Shown piece after piece: positions 1-7,248 of a stretch of 27,151 nucleotides of DNA; the stretch's first letter is position 1; every line of letters starts with the position of its first letter. Below the pieces are notes generated by a model. The model ran no database searches, was not told where the DNA came from, and saw only the letters and a list, made by a program, of their open reading frames with translations. Both the position numbers and the translations under genes were made by a program. Location: positions 1 to 27,151 of the IMG/VR virus record IMGVR_UViG_3300044684_000125; one strand, written 5' to 3'. The stretch comes from a virus.

Positions 1-189
1 GGATATGACAAGCTTTCTGAAAAAGATAACTCATCCGATGTTCCTGTCGCGCGCGCGAAATTGGAGATGCCTACTGCGAAGGAAGTAAGAGTTTTTTATG
101 AAGATTTTGCATGTTTTGCAGGGGGCGACCGTGAAAGCATTGAGCGTGCATTAAAATTTTTCATTGCTAGGCGGAACGAGAAGCTATGA
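1..189 (+). CDS. Unknown protein, C-terminal fragment (5' end outside window)
   Basis: Frame 1 is open from the first base to a TGA at 187-189, giving 62 residues of a C-terminus that ends in RRNEKL. The stop overlaps the ATG of the RusA-like gene in an ATGA arrangement, so the two are probably co-translated. The fragment is charged and helical-looking, with several acidic-aromatic positions, and I do not recognise a family. Its place directly before a Holliday-junction resolvase suggests a replication or recombination-stage gene, but that is inference from position only. Confidence 0.6.
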   Translation, partial: GYDKLSEKDNSSDVPVARAKLEMPTAKEVRVFYEDFACFAGGDRESIERALKFFIARRNEKL

Positions 190-599
190 AGCCAATTACT
201 TTAACGATCTTGGGCGAGCCAGCCTCTAAGGCCAATAGCCGTAAGATGGTTGTGATTGGCGGTAAACCGAGATTGGTTAAGAGCGAGAAAGCCTTGGCGT
301 ATGAGAAGGACGCTCTTGCTCAGATTCCGCCTATCTGCCGACAGCGCGTGTCTGATGATGTCTCCGTGACTCTGCATATCTTTTACGCGAGCGAACGGCC
401 AGATCTAGATGAATCATTGATTCTGGATATCTTGCAGGACCGGTATAAAGGCGCTGGCGAAGCGAGACATCTCGTTCAGAAGGGCGTGTATCAGAACGAT
501 CGTCAAGTGCGCGAGAAGCATGTGTACTGGGGAAAAGACAAGCACAATCCCCGTGCAGTTATCGAGGTGCGTGCTTTGAATCAAAAATCTCTACTATGA
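186..599 (+). CDS. rusA: RusA-like Holliday junction resolvase
   Basis: The 137-residue product looks like the RusA family (E. coli RusA is 120 residues). These dimeric endonucleases cut Holliday junctions and branched DNA with Mg2+. Visible features are the N-terminal strand with GEPASKANSRK (10-20), an acidic RPDLDE motif (Asp73, Asp75), and NDRQV with Asp105 near the C-terminal strand. These correspond to the three catalytic aspartates known in E. coli RusA. In phages such enzymes resolve recombination intermediates or debranch DNA before packaging, which fits a gene just ahead of the packaging genes. The start overlaps the preceding stop by 4 bases. The assignment rests on motif pattern. 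Confidence 0.85.
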   Translation: MKPITLTILGEPASKANSRKMVVIGGKPRLVKSEKALAYEKDALAQIPPICRQRVSDDVSVTLHIFYASERPDLDESLILDILQDRYKGAGEARHLVQKGVYQNDRQVREKHVYWGKDKHNPRAVIEVRALNQKSLL

Positions 600-609
600 G
601 AGGTGATTT

Positions 610-960
610 ATGCCGTGGGGTTTAGCCGCAGTTTGTGCATCTATCGCAGCAGGATTGACATCAATCGATACAGCATCATCCATCGATCAAGCCAAAGCTG
701 CCAGGGATGCCCAGGAACAACTTAGGAGAGAGGGTGGCCATGTCAGGAATCCATCTCCAACGCCATTTCCTCGTAGTTCCTATAATCCTTCTCCATGCCC
801 AACTCCTTCACCTGACTATGTGACGCCCATGATTACTGGAATGCTTATTGGCGAAGCTTTAAGAAGTCCCTCACCATCATCGGATTTTTCATCTTCGTCT
901 ACTGATTTCTCAGGTGGCGGTGGCGATTTTGGAGGCGGCGGTTGTTCTGGCTCGTGGTGA
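610..960 (+). CDS. Hypothetical protein, Ser/Pro-rich with Gly-rich C-terminus
   Basis: The product is 116 residues, preceded by a good ribosome site (AGAGGTGA at 599-606). The N-terminus MPWGLAAVCASIAAGLTS is small and hydrophobic. The middle is a low-complexity Ser/Pro linker. The end is a run of Gly-rich blocks finishing GGGGCSGSW, a tail type seen at the C-termini of several unrelated small bacterial membrane or secreted proteins. No enzymatic domain is visible. The first codons and leader resemble those of the ejection-type gene at 14650, which could mean a shared virion-associated N-terminus or a partial duplication. Function is unknown. Confidence 0.7.
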   Translation: MPWGLAAVCASIAAGLTSIDTASSIDQAKAARDAQEQLRREGGHVRNPSPTPFPRSSYNPSPCPTPSPDYVTPMITGMLIGEALRSPSPSSDFSSSSTDFSGGGGDFGGGGCSGSW

Positions 961-964
961 AATT

Positions 965-1162
965 ATGGCCTGGCATACCGAACCACCTAAGGCCCAAGGC
1001 AGTTATTTGGCGATTGAGAAGCCATGGCGTCATCACGTTGTGGCCTATTACTGCCCGATCATGGCAAGAGCATGGTCCATCCATGGAAGGTGGTATGACG
1101 AAGAGGCGGTGGAGGCGTGGGATTACTTGCCCGATTTGCCATCTACGCCAGTTGACAAATGA
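965..1162 (+). CDS. Hypothetical small Trp-rich protein
   Basis: A 65-residue product starts at the ATG 5 bases after the previous stop. An in-frame ATG at 914 lies inside the Gly-rich end of the previous gene and is less likely. The ribosome site is weak. The C-terminal half (WYDEEAVEAWDYLPDLPS) distantly resembles the end of DUF551-like phage proteins, in which a Trp-x-x-Leu-Pro-x-Leu/Pro motif closes the chain, but the usual N-terminal half is not evident. No function can be assigned. It is the last gene before the terminator at 1234. Confidence 0.55.
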   Translation: MAWHTEPPKAQGSYLAIEKPWRHHVVAYYCPIMARAWSIHGRWYDEEAVEAWDYLPDLPSTPVDK

Positions 1163-1233
1163 TTATCCATTGCTATCCTTATTCCACGCCTCAGGATCTA
1201 CATGGTTTCCCCCTGTGTCTGAAACTTGAGCCG

Positions 1234-1272
1234 ACCCCTGCCCATCGGGAGATGCGCGGGGGTTATTTTTTG
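1234..1272 (+). terminator. Strong rho-independent terminator
   Basis: An 8-bp GC-rich stem (ACCCCTGC paired with GCGCGGGGGT, one G-T pair) is topped, after a C-C mismatch, by a 4-bp CATC/GATG stem with a GGGA tetraloop. It is followed by TTATTTTTTG. It lies about 70 bases after the gene ending at 1162 and separates the resolvase group from the packaging genes. Confidence 0.85.
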
Positions 1273-1327
1273 TGTAAAGTCTGTCTAGAGCATTCCGCTC
1301 GACCCAATATCTCGCGAGGATAGGTCC

Positions 1328-1501
1328 ATGAAGAAGGCAGCAAAGGCGTACGGCAAGCATGGCAATCAGAAGTCATCGATGCCGCAGAACACTGCCACCG
1401 GATCCGGCAGTCGTCCGATGGCCAGCAAGGTCAAGATTCAGACCACGGAGCCGAAGCACGATCACACGATGGAGAGGGCTCCGAAGGGTTGGCTGAAGTA
1501 A
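1328..1501 (+). CDS. Small basic hypothetical protein (57 residues)
   Basis: An ATG at 1328 preceded by GAGGATAGG opens a 57-codon frame ending TAA at 1499-1501. The product starts MKKAAKAYGKHGNQK and ends APKGWLK. It is rich in Lys, His, Ser and Met, with no hydrophobic segment, and is probably unstructured. It sits alone between the terminator and the structured region before the tRNA. The good ribosome site and position support it as a real gene. A nucleic-acid-binding or virion-packaged role is conceivable but not shown. Confidence 0.6.
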   Translation: MKKAAKAYGKHGNQKSSMPQNTATGSGSRPMASKVKIQTTEPKHDHTMERAPKGWLK

Positions 1502-1667
1502 TCGAATTTGGGTGAATGCGCAGGCTGATGCGCTAAAAACCTGCTCGTATAGCGGATTGTTTTATGGGCACCGCAAGCCAGAGTTCAGCACTGGCCACCC
1601 AATTGAATAGCCATTGTTGACGCAGTGGCACAGGCCTAGCCCCTCCTGAAACTGGGGCTAACAATTC
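1502..1667 (+). other. Non-coding stretch with three hairpins upstream of the tRNA
   Basis: No convincing coding frame is seen. Three local hairpins lie in tandem: GCGCA/TGCGC at 1518-1533, GCCAG/CTGGC at 1577-1595, and TAGCCCC/GGGGCTA at 1637-1660. None is followed by a U-run, so they are not obvious terminators. The last ends 7 bases before the tRNA and might help 5' processing. A structured RNA or a packaging recognition site are alternatives. I found no convincing promoter. Confidence 0.4.
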
Positions 1668-1741
1668 GCGAGCTTGGCCGATCGGTTAGGCAATAGCCTT
1701 CCAAGCTATCCAGGAGGGTTCGATTCCCTCAGTTCGCTCCA
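1668..1741 (+). tRNA. tRNA-Gly (anticodon UCC), CCA encoded
   Basis: The 74-base cloverleaf folds fully. The acceptor is GCGAGCT/AGTTCGC with one G-T pair. The D-arm is GCC/GGC with loop GATCGGTTA. The anticodon stem is ATAGC/GCTAT with loop CTTCCAA, giving anticodon TCC, which reads GGA (Gly). The variable region is 4 bases and the T-arm is GAGGG/CCCTC with loop TTCGATT. The discriminator is T and the 3' CCA is encoded at 1739-1741. It lies 44 bases upstream of the small terminase gene on the same strand. Phage tRNAs usually supplement codons rare in the host. Confidence 0.93.
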
Positions 1742-1785
1742 CCCGTTGAGTGGTTACCAACAAACCAAAGTAGAACCTGAACAGT

Positions 1786-2169
1786 ATGAGGCCCAAAGGT
1801 TCACCTAAAATAGGCGGTAGAGCCAAGGGGACGCCCAACAAGGCGTCTACGGAGTTTCGCCAGACCGTTACAGCCCTTTTGGAGGGTAACGCTCAGAACG
1901 TCTCCCAGTGGCTCTCAGAGGTGGCTATCGGGAAGCAGGCGATAGACAAGGATGGCAATCCTCGGTTTGATGCCCATGGCGAACCTGTCATGCTTCTTAA
2001 ACCCGATCCGGGCAGGGCACTGGACCTGATGGCTAAGCTCGCCGAATTTGCCGCTCCAAAGCTGGCCCGCGTGGAACATACTGGGGATCCGAACGCCCCC
2101 ATCCAGACCCTAAACCGCATTGAGCTGGTAGCCCTCGATGGCAACCCTACAGATAGCTCTACCCCCTAA
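1786..2169 (+). CDS. Terminase small subunit-like protein
   Basis: The 127-residue product begins with a basic segment (GGRAKGTPNK, residues 10-19), followed by a helical region. This layout is common in phage small terminases and related proteins encoded directly before the large subunit. The small subunit recognises the packaging site and regulates the large-subunit ATPase. The C-terminus is Pro/Thr-rich and overlaps the large subunit start by 32 bases. No strong ribosome site precedes the ATG, and an in-frame stop at 1771 rules out a much longer version. The identification rests on position plus the N-terminal pattern. Confidence 0.7.
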   Translation: MRPKGSPKIGGRAKGTPNKASTEFRQTVTALLEGNAQNVSQWLSEVAIGKQAIDKDGNPRFDAHGEPVMLLKPDPGRALDLMAKLAEFAAPKLARVEHTGDPNAPIQTLNRIELVALDGNPTDSSTP

Positions 2170-3439
2170 GCTCATCCCCGTCTTTACGGGTGAGGCGGAC
2201 TATCGGGGAGCCTATGGTGGGCGTGGATCAGCCAAGACCCGCAGTTTCGCCAAGATGTCGGCTGTTCGAGCTTTGATGTGGGCCCAGGCTGGCGTGCAAG
2301 GCGTGATCGTGTGTGGCCGTGCCTATCAAAACTCGTTGAAGGAATCCTCGCTGAGCGAGGTGAAGATGGCGATTCAGGAAGAACCCTGGCTATCGGAGCA
2401 TTTCGATATCGGCGAAGAGTACGTACGCACCAAGGACCGTCGCGTGTCCTATGACTTTGTCGGCGTCAATGTAAAGCCCAAGAACATCAAGTCCAAGGCG
2501 CGCATCCTCCTGTTTTGGGGCGATGAGGCGGAGGACATCATTGAGAACGCTTGGGAAGCTATCGTCAACACGGTGCGCGAGGACGGTTCGGAGATTTGGG
2601 TGACATGGAATCCCGAGCTTATGAACTCGGCGACCGACTTACGCTTTCGGGTCAACCCACCTGCCCGCGCCAAGATCATCCCACTCAACTGGAAGGACAA
2701 TCCAGCTTTCCCAGCCACCCTTAATCGAAAGCGCCTGGAAGACCTTGAGAAGCGTCCGGATGACTATCCGCACATATGGGATGGAGCCTATCGCCTAGCT
2801 GTCAAAGGCGCGGTTTATGGCAAAGAGATCCGGGCGCTGCATGCCAATAACCAAATTTGCAAGGTCCCTTATGAGGCTATCAAGCCAGTTCATATGGCCT
2901 GGGACTTGGGATGGGGGGATGCTATGGCCATCGTCCTATGGCAGCAGGTTGGCTATGAGTACCGTATCCTGAACTACATTGAGGGTACGCACCGAACAGT
3001 GGCCAGCTATGCGCAGGAAGACCTGATGAAGCTGCCTTATACCTATGGTCACATCTACCTGCCGCATGACGGCCGGAACCGAAACATCATCAGCGGTACA
3101 AGTGCGGAAGAAGTCCTAAAGAGCTTATTCCCCAACTGCCAAGTGCATATTGTGGATGCTGTTGACGACGATACCCAGCATGCAGCAGTGCGCAATGTGT
3201 TCCCTAAGGCGGTATTCGATGAGGCGGGAACCCGCTCTCTGATTGAGCGACTTAGCCGCTATCGATACCCCGTACATACCGATGGAAGCACTGGCCAATC
3301 CCCAGTGCACGACGCTTCTAGCCATGGCGCTAAGGCCTTCGCTTACATGGCTATGGGCTACGATAGGGCTCATGATCGGCCTAAAATCAAAGTAGGCAAC
3401 ACTTCCGCCCCTTCCTCCTCTTCCTGGATGGCGTCATGA
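2138..3439 (+). CDS. terL: Terminase large subunit (packaging ATPase-nuclease)
   Basis: The 433-residue product is the packaging motor and headful/end nuclease, of the PBSX/Terminase_3 type. The ATPase half has Walker A GGRGSAKT (27-34), Walker B ILLFWGDEAE (123-132, with Asp129 and Glu130), and the TWNP coupling-type motif (156-159). The nuclease half carries the expected acidic positions: WDLG (Asp256), LPHD (Asp311) and VHDASSHGAKAF (Asp392). The start must lie at or before residue 27 to keep Walker A, and 2138 is the only suitable ATG, so the overlap with the small subunit is real. It is expected to dock on the portal encoded at 5057. Confidence 0.95.
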   Translation: MATLQIALPPKLIPVFTGEADYRGAYGGRGSAKTRSFAKMSAVRALMWAQAGVQGVIVCGRAYQNSLKESSLSEVKMAIQEEPWLSEHFDIGEEYVRTKDRRVSYDFVGVNVKPKNIKSKARILLFWGDEAEDIIENAWEAIVNTVREDGSEIWVTWNPELMNSATDLRFRVNPPARAKIIPLNWKDNPAFPATLNRKRLEDLEKRPDDYPHIWDGAYRLAVKGAVYGKEIRALHANNQICKVPYEAIKPVHMAWDLGWGDAMAIVLWQQVGYEYRILNYIEGTHRTVASYAQEDLMKLPYTYGHIYLPHDGRNRNIISGTSAEEVLKSLFPNCQVHIVDAVDDDTQHAAVRNVFPKAVFDEAGTRSLIERLSRYRYPVHTDGSTGQSPVHDASSHGAKAFAYMAMGYDRAHDRPKIKVGNTSAPSSSSWMAS

Positions 3440-3621
3440 GCGATCTAGACCGCATTAAGCCTCTTATTCGACATAATTCAAGCTGTCTAGGCACTCAATG
3501 GCCATGGCTATGTACGGGCCAGATGGCATGGGGATTTGGCGATACCGTTGAAGAAGCCTATGCAGAATGGCTGAGTGTCATAAATGCGAGACCGGAAAAT
3601 GAGCGAATCATCACCCATTAA
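3436..3621 (+). CDS. Hypothetical protein (61 residues)
   Basis: The start overlaps the large terminase stop in ATGA, which supports translation by coupling. The product contains a His/Cys/Trp-rich centre (LGTQWPWLCTGQMAWGFG) and then an acidic helix (TVEEAYAEWLSVI). The helix with its preceding turn resembles small phage proteins in which a Trp/Gly strand is followed by an EAY-W helix. I do not recognise a family. It is the first of a run of small genes between terminase and portal. Confidence 0.65.
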   Translation: MSDLDRIKPLIRHNSSCLGTQWPWLCTGQMAWGFGDTVEEAYAEWLSVINARPENERIITH

Positions 3622-3940
3622 AACCTTCGGCCACATGTCCTACGTGATGAGCTACAACGCACGCACAGATATGGTCTGCTTTATTGGCTGGATCACGACA
3701 CGAAGCCTGCTTACCGAACTGCCGGCAGAGCTGTACAGCCAGGACGACAATCCGAAGCGGCTGCGAGCCGAGTCCTTGGCCCTAAGCCGCATGGAGTCCT
3801 ACCTGAATGGCGATCCGTATCCAACTCTTCTAAGCATGGGCAAGACGGAGGAGGCCATGAAGCATAAGACGGATATCTGGTCCGATGAGAACACCCAATT
3901 CCTACGGAGCCTTCTGCATGAACCTGAAGCCCATCTATAA
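3599..3940 (+). CDS. Hypothetical protein (113 residues)
   Basis: I choose the ATG at 3599 (MSESSPIK); an in-frame ATG at 3584 would add MRDRK. Either start overlaps the previous gene. The product has an N-terminal part with aromatic residues (YVMSYNARTDMVCFIGWITT) and a charged helical C-terminal half. No motif, signal peptide or clear membrane span is seen. Its end overlaps the co-chaperonin gene start by 23 bases, consistent with a compact late operon. Function is unknown. Confidence 0.65.
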   Translation: MSESSPIKTFGHMSYVMSYNARTDMVCFIGWITTRSLLTELPAELYSQDDNPKRLRAESLALSRMESYLNGDPYPTLLSMGKTEEAMKHKTDIWSDENTQFLRSLLHEPEAHL

Positions 3941-4190
3941 CCGGTTGGTAGTAAAGCGGGACGATCGACTGACGAAGACCGAGAGTGGCATCCTCTTGGC
4001 TCTGAAGGAGACCAACGACCGCAATGAGCTGAAGCCGGAGGGCACGGTTCTAGCTATCGGTCACGACGTCCATGATGTGGCAGTGGGAAACCGGGTGATT
4101 TTCCGTAAGATGTCCGGTACGGAGGTAAAGGTGGATGGCCAGGATCTTCTGGTGATGACAGAAGACGACGTGATTGCGGTGATGTCATGA
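3918..4190 (+). CDS. GroES-like co-chaperonin (copy 1)
   Basis: The 90-residue product has the GroES (Cpn10) layout. An N-terminal strand LKPIYNRLVVKRDD is followed by a mobile-loop equivalent (TKTESGILLALKET) with a hydrophobic GILL in place of the GroEL-binding GIVL. Then come EGTVLAIG, VAVGNRVIF and a C-terminal DDVIAVMS strand. E. coli GroES is 97 residues. I start at the ATG of MNLKPIY because the in-frame extension upstream reads through the previous gene. Phage co-chaperonins such as T4 gp31 replace GroES during coat folding. A second GroES-like gene lies at 10906, which makes this copy unusual. Confidence 0.85.
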   Translation: MNLKPIYNRLVVKRDDRLTKTESGILLALKETNDRNELKPEGTVLAIGHDVHDVAVGNRVIFRKMSGTEVKVDGQDLLVMTEDDVIAVMS

Positions 4191-4405
4191 GCTACATCAA
4201 ATGCATGAATGGCCAAGCCAAAGGGTTCGAGGCCAATATTGATGGCGAGCTGAAGATCGGCGACACGGTATCCATTCCGGTCGATAGTCTCTGCCATTCC
4301 AATGGTCAGAAATACGTGCATTACTCCATCAAGGGCTTCGTAGGGGAGAAATACCTATTGTTCGAGGCTAATATGGAATCCGAAACAGCTAGCAATGAAG
4401 GATGA
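4187..4405 (+). CDS. Hypothetical small beta-rich protein, paralogue of next gene
   Basis: The 72-residue product starts by ATGA overlap with the co-chaperonin gene. It begins with a strand plus Gly turn (YIKCMNGQAKGFEANI) and has a later YVHYSIKG strand. The gene at 4409 shows the same order (VRFIDGPLKGSSGEV, then YVHYVISG), so the two are probably tandem duplicates that have diverged. The opening pattern is reminiscent of a small beta-barrel, but no function can be assigned. Cys at positions 6 and 36 could pair or bind metal; this is not established. Confidence 0.65.
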   Translation: MSYIKCMNGQAKGFEANIDGELKIGDTVSIPVDSLCHSNGQKYVHYSIKGFVGEKYLLFEANMESETASNEG

Positions 4406-4408
4406 GTC

Positions 4409-4615
4409 ATGGCAAAGGTACGGTTTATCGATGGTCCACTGAAGGGTTCGAGCGGGGAAGTATCTGATGAGCACTATAGGCTGGTGACGGGCACGTCGCT
4501 TAATGCCCCGGTGGAGTATCCAGGACAGTTCCCGGTTTACGTGCATTACGTGATATCGGGTCGGATCAATGACATCCATTTGGCCAAGCTAGCGCCTGAG
4601 GAAAAGGCTGCTTGA
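4409..4615 (+). CDS. Hypothetical small beta-rich protein, paralogue of previous gene
   Basis: The 68-residue product starts MAKVRFIDGPLKG and follows the previous stop by 3 bases. A ribosome-site-like GAAGGATGAG precedes the ATG. It shares the strand-Gly-strand opening and the YVHY motif with the product of 4187-4405. It lacks that protein's cysteines and carries a longer middle loop with Pro. The C-terminus is charged (APEEKAA). Function is unknown; in context it is part of the small-gene block between terminase and portal. Confidence 0.7.
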   Translation: MAKVRFIDGPLKGSSGEVSDEHYRLVTGTSLNAPVEYPGQFPVYVHYVISGRINDIHLAKLAPEEKAA

Positions 4616-4833
4616 GCGAAGTCACCATCCGCCTGCAGGAATACCGGTTCTGGTCGCCTCTTCTCGGCCAGGAAGCATTGCGCATCTCGTATTACAACGA
4701 ACGCGGGCATGAGTACTTCTGCATCGTTCCCGCTGAGGATGGTAAGGGTTTGAGGGAGCTTCGCCAGCGAGCCGCCGAACGGTTCTACGATGCCGTATCA
4801 TCCGGTCATGATCCAGGCGAGTTCAGAATATGA
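4612..4833 (+). CDS. Hypothetical protein (73 residues, TTG start)
   Basis: The start is a TTG whose last two bases form part of the previous TGA stop. A strong purine-rich site (GAGGAAAAGG) sits at the right spacing upstream, which supports this unusual start. The protein opens with a beta-rich stretch (VTIRLQEYRFWSP, then LRISYYNERG, EYFCIVPAE) and closes with an amphipathic helix (LRELRQRAAERFYDAV). No family is recognised. The end overlaps the next gene in ATGA. Confidence 0.6.
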   Translation: MSEVTIRLQEYRFWSPLLGQEALRISYYNERGHEYFCIVPAEDGKGLRELRQRAAERFYDAVSSGHDPGEFRI

Positions 4834-5057
4834 ATGTCATTCCTCTTACCACTATTGAAAACCAATGCAACCGTCATGCGGTCGATCTCCTTCGAGAGAT
4901 GTTGGCTCGGGCTGAAAAGGGAGAAATTGTGTCTTTTAGTGGTGTTTTCTGGCTGCGCGGTGGCAATTATGAAACAGTTGGTTCTGGGGAAGAAAATCGC
5001 TTGAAGATCGTCGGCGCATTGATGCAGATCATCATTGATCGTCTTGGAGCAGACTAA
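4830..5057 (+). CDS. Hypothetical protein (75 residues)
   Basis: The gene overlaps its upstream neighbour (ATGA) and its downstream neighbour (TAATG with the portal gene). The product has a helix (LLREMLARAEKGEIVSFSG), a WLRGGNYE turn, and a second helix ending MQIIIDRLGAD. The EKGEIVSFSGVFWLRGG segment looks like a two-strand hairpin, so an alpha-beta-beta-alpha fold is plausible. Similar small phage proteins are usually annotated as hypothetical. Direct coupling to the portal gene suggests late expression. Confidence 0.65.
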   Translation: MNVIPLTTIENQCNRHAVDLLREMLARAEKGEIVSFSGVFWLRGGNYETVGSGEENRLKIVGALMQIIIDRLGAD

Positions 5058-7246
5058 TGGCAAACAGTCCTGACGCGCCGAAAGATGATGGCAAGATCGG
5101 TCTACCCAGAATCGATAACGGCATGAACAAGCTTCCACCCAAGAAGAAATCGGGTGGTAAAGGCGTCAAGGAAGATGGATCGTTCGGCAACGACAATGAT
5201 CCGGATCAGAAGATCCTTCTCACGGCTCGCAAGCGCTTTGAGCGCTGCATTTCAGCCGAAGGCGATAACCGAAAGGCCGCACTGGAAGACACAAAGTTCT
5301 TGAAAGGTGACCAGTGGCCGGCGGACGTCGCCGCTCAGCGCAATACGGATAAACGCCCCTGCCTTACCTTCAACAAGCTCCTGACCTTCGTCCACCAGGT
5401 CACCAACCCGCAGCGCGAGAACCGGCCAGCCATCAATCTAAGCCCTGTCGGCGATCAAGTGGACAAGAAGGCAGCCGCCATGTTCGGTGGCATCTTTCGG
5501 TACATCCAGTACGAATGCCAGGCCGACATTGCCTATGACACGGCTTTTCAACAGGCTGCTGCCGCCGGGTATGGCTATTGGCGCGTGGATACCGAATACG
5601 AGTCTCCGGATAGCTTCAATCAACGCATTATCGTGCGTCGAATCCGCAATCAGTTCACGGTGTACATCGATCCAGACTCGCAGATGCCGACCGGTCAGGA
5701 TGCCAAATTCGGCTTCATCAGTGAGATGGTGCCGAGCGATGAGTACAAGGAACAGTGGCCCGATTCTCAGATGGTCAGTTTCAACCCCTCAGGGGCTGGC
5801 GATACGTACAAAGAATGGGTGAGCAAGGACTCCATTCGTGTAGCCGAGTACTACAGCATCGAGCATGAGATGCGCGATTTGGTTCAGCTCGATAACGGCC
5901 ACACCGGCTGGAAGGACGAGCTATCCGCCGACATTCAAGCGCAGATCGCCAGTGGCGCTATTTCCATCATCAATGAACGCAAGTCCGAGCACAAAAAGTG
6001 CATGTGGTACAAGATGAATGCGCTTGAGATTTTGGAGCGTACCGAGGTCAAGACCGACGGCTTCGTGCCGATTGTTCGGGTAGTCGGTGACGAGATCGAC
6101 GAACAGGGCAAGGTGACCTATTCCGGGATCGTTCGCCATGCCAAAGACCCTCAGCGCATGTACAACTATTGGCGTACGACTGAAGCGGAGATTGTTGCCC
6201 TGCAGCCGAAGGCGCCCTGGGTAATGGAAGAGGGCCAAGTGGAGGGCCATGAGAGTGCATGGAAACAAGCCAATACGAAGTCCAACCCTTATTTGCTCTA
6301 CAAAGGCACCAATATCGGTGGTAAGCCCGCACCGCCTCCGCAGCGTCAGCCCATGGTGCAAGCGCCGTCCGGTGTACTCCAAGCCATTCAAGGCGCCGCT
6401 CAGGATATGCAGGCTGTCACGGGCATACGCTTCGATGCCACGATTGCCGAGCGCATGCATGATGAGTCGGGCAAGGCAGTACATGAGATTCGCCGGTCCG
6501 ATGACATAGGGTCATTCCACTACTCGGACAATCTAGCTCGTGCCCTGCATTACACCGGCCTGCTATTCCTGAAGATGTTCCCGCATTACTACGATACCAA
6601 GCGGGTCCTTACGATCATCCGGGAAGACGGTAAAGAGCAGTCGATCCTGCTTGATCCGAACGCTGCCAAAGCCCTTAAGAATGGAAAGGGCGCAGATGGT
6701 AAGTCACTGTCCGTCTTCAATCCGACTATCGGAAAATACGGGGTACGGGTCACTGTTGGGCCGAGCTATGCCACCAAGCGCATTGAGGCTTCGGACCAGA
6801 TGCTGAAATTCGTCGGTTCCATGCCGCCTGAGCTGGCCATGAAGGTCGCTGACCTGATCGCCAAGAACATGGATTGGCCGGATGCCGATCAGTTCGCTGC
6901 CCGTCTCGCCAAGGGCCTGCCGCCTAACCTGTTGGTACCGGATATGGCGGATGTCGATCCACAAATCCAGGCGCTCATTCAGGCGTTGCAGATGCAATTG
7001 CAGCAGCAGACGGTCCAAATGCAGCAGATGGCTAAGCAGCTTCAGGATCAGACCGCTGATCGCCTATTGTTGGCCGACAAGAACGAAAAGGACTTCGAGG
7101 CCAAGGTCATGGCCGTCATTCAGCGCGCGCTTGCGGCAGACCAGAAGAACGCAACTGGCATGACTGATCAGCTTATGCGCGCCTATGACATGCTCCATCG
7201 TCATCAGTCCGATGACAACAATTCCGGGGAGAATCCCCAGCAATGA
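5057..7246 (+). CDS. Portal protein, P22 gp1-like
   Basis: The 729-residue product is almost the same length as the P22 portal (725). Portals form the dodecameric DNA channel at one capsid vertex and nucleate procapsid assembly. The early core includes ARKRFERCISAEGDNRKAAL and FLKGDQWP, then TFNKLLTFVHQVTNPQREN, typical of P22-like portals. Later come a beta-rich wing and clip region (SGIVRHAKDPQRMYNYWRTT) and the stem-type segment TGIRFDATIAERMHDESG. The C-terminal part from about residue 633 is Gln-rich and helical (LIQALQMQLQQQTVQMQQMA). It matches the long barrel helices known for the P22 portal, which suggests a barrel here too. It follows the small-gene block and precedes the scaffold. 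Confidence 0.92.
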   Translation: MANSPDAPKDDGKIGLPRIDNGMNKLPPKKKSGGKGVKEDGSFGNDNDPDQKILLTARKRFERCISAEGDNRKAALEDTKFLKGDQWPADVAAQRNTDKRPCLTFNKLLTFVHQVTNPQRENRPAINLSPVGDQVDKKAAAMFGGIFRYIQYECQADIAYDTAFQQAAAAGYGYWRVDTEYESPDSFNQRIIVRRIRNQFTVYIDPDSQMPTGQDAKFGFISEMVPSDEYKEQWPDSQMVSFNPSGAGDTYKEWVSKDSIRVAEYYSIEHEMRDLVQLDNGHTGWKDELSADIQAQIASGAISIINERKSEHKKCMWYKMNALEILERTEVKTDGFVPIVRVVGDEIDEQGKVTYSGIVRHAKDPQRMYNYWRTTEAEIVALQPKAPWVMEEGQVEGHESAWKQANTKSNPYLLYKGTNIGGKPAPPPQRQPMVQAPSGVLQAIQGAAQDMQAVTGIRFDATIAERMHDESGKAVHEIRRSDDIGSFHYSDNLARALHYTGLLFLKMFPHYYDTKRVLTIIREDGKEQSILLDPNAAKALKNGKGADGKSLSVFNPTIGKYGVRVTVGPSYATKRIEASDQMLKFVGSMPPELAMKVADLIAKNMDWPDADQFAARLAKGLPPNLLVPDMADVDPQIQALIQALQMQLQQQTVQMQQMAKQLQDQTADRLLLADKNEKDFEAKVMAVIQRALAADQKNATGMTDQLMRAYDMLHRHQSDDNNSGENPQQ

Positions 7247-7248
7247 CC

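Noticed and set aside
1582-1590. A possible second tRNA around the GTTCAGC loop
   Set aside because: The loop does not fit the T-loop consensus, and no acceptor or anticodon stems can be paired around it.
5921-6484. A 187-codon open frame on the minus strand inside the portal gene
   Set aside because: It lies fully antisense to a clearly coding region with conserved portal features, has no ribosome site, and its composition looks like a reverse reading of the portal codons.
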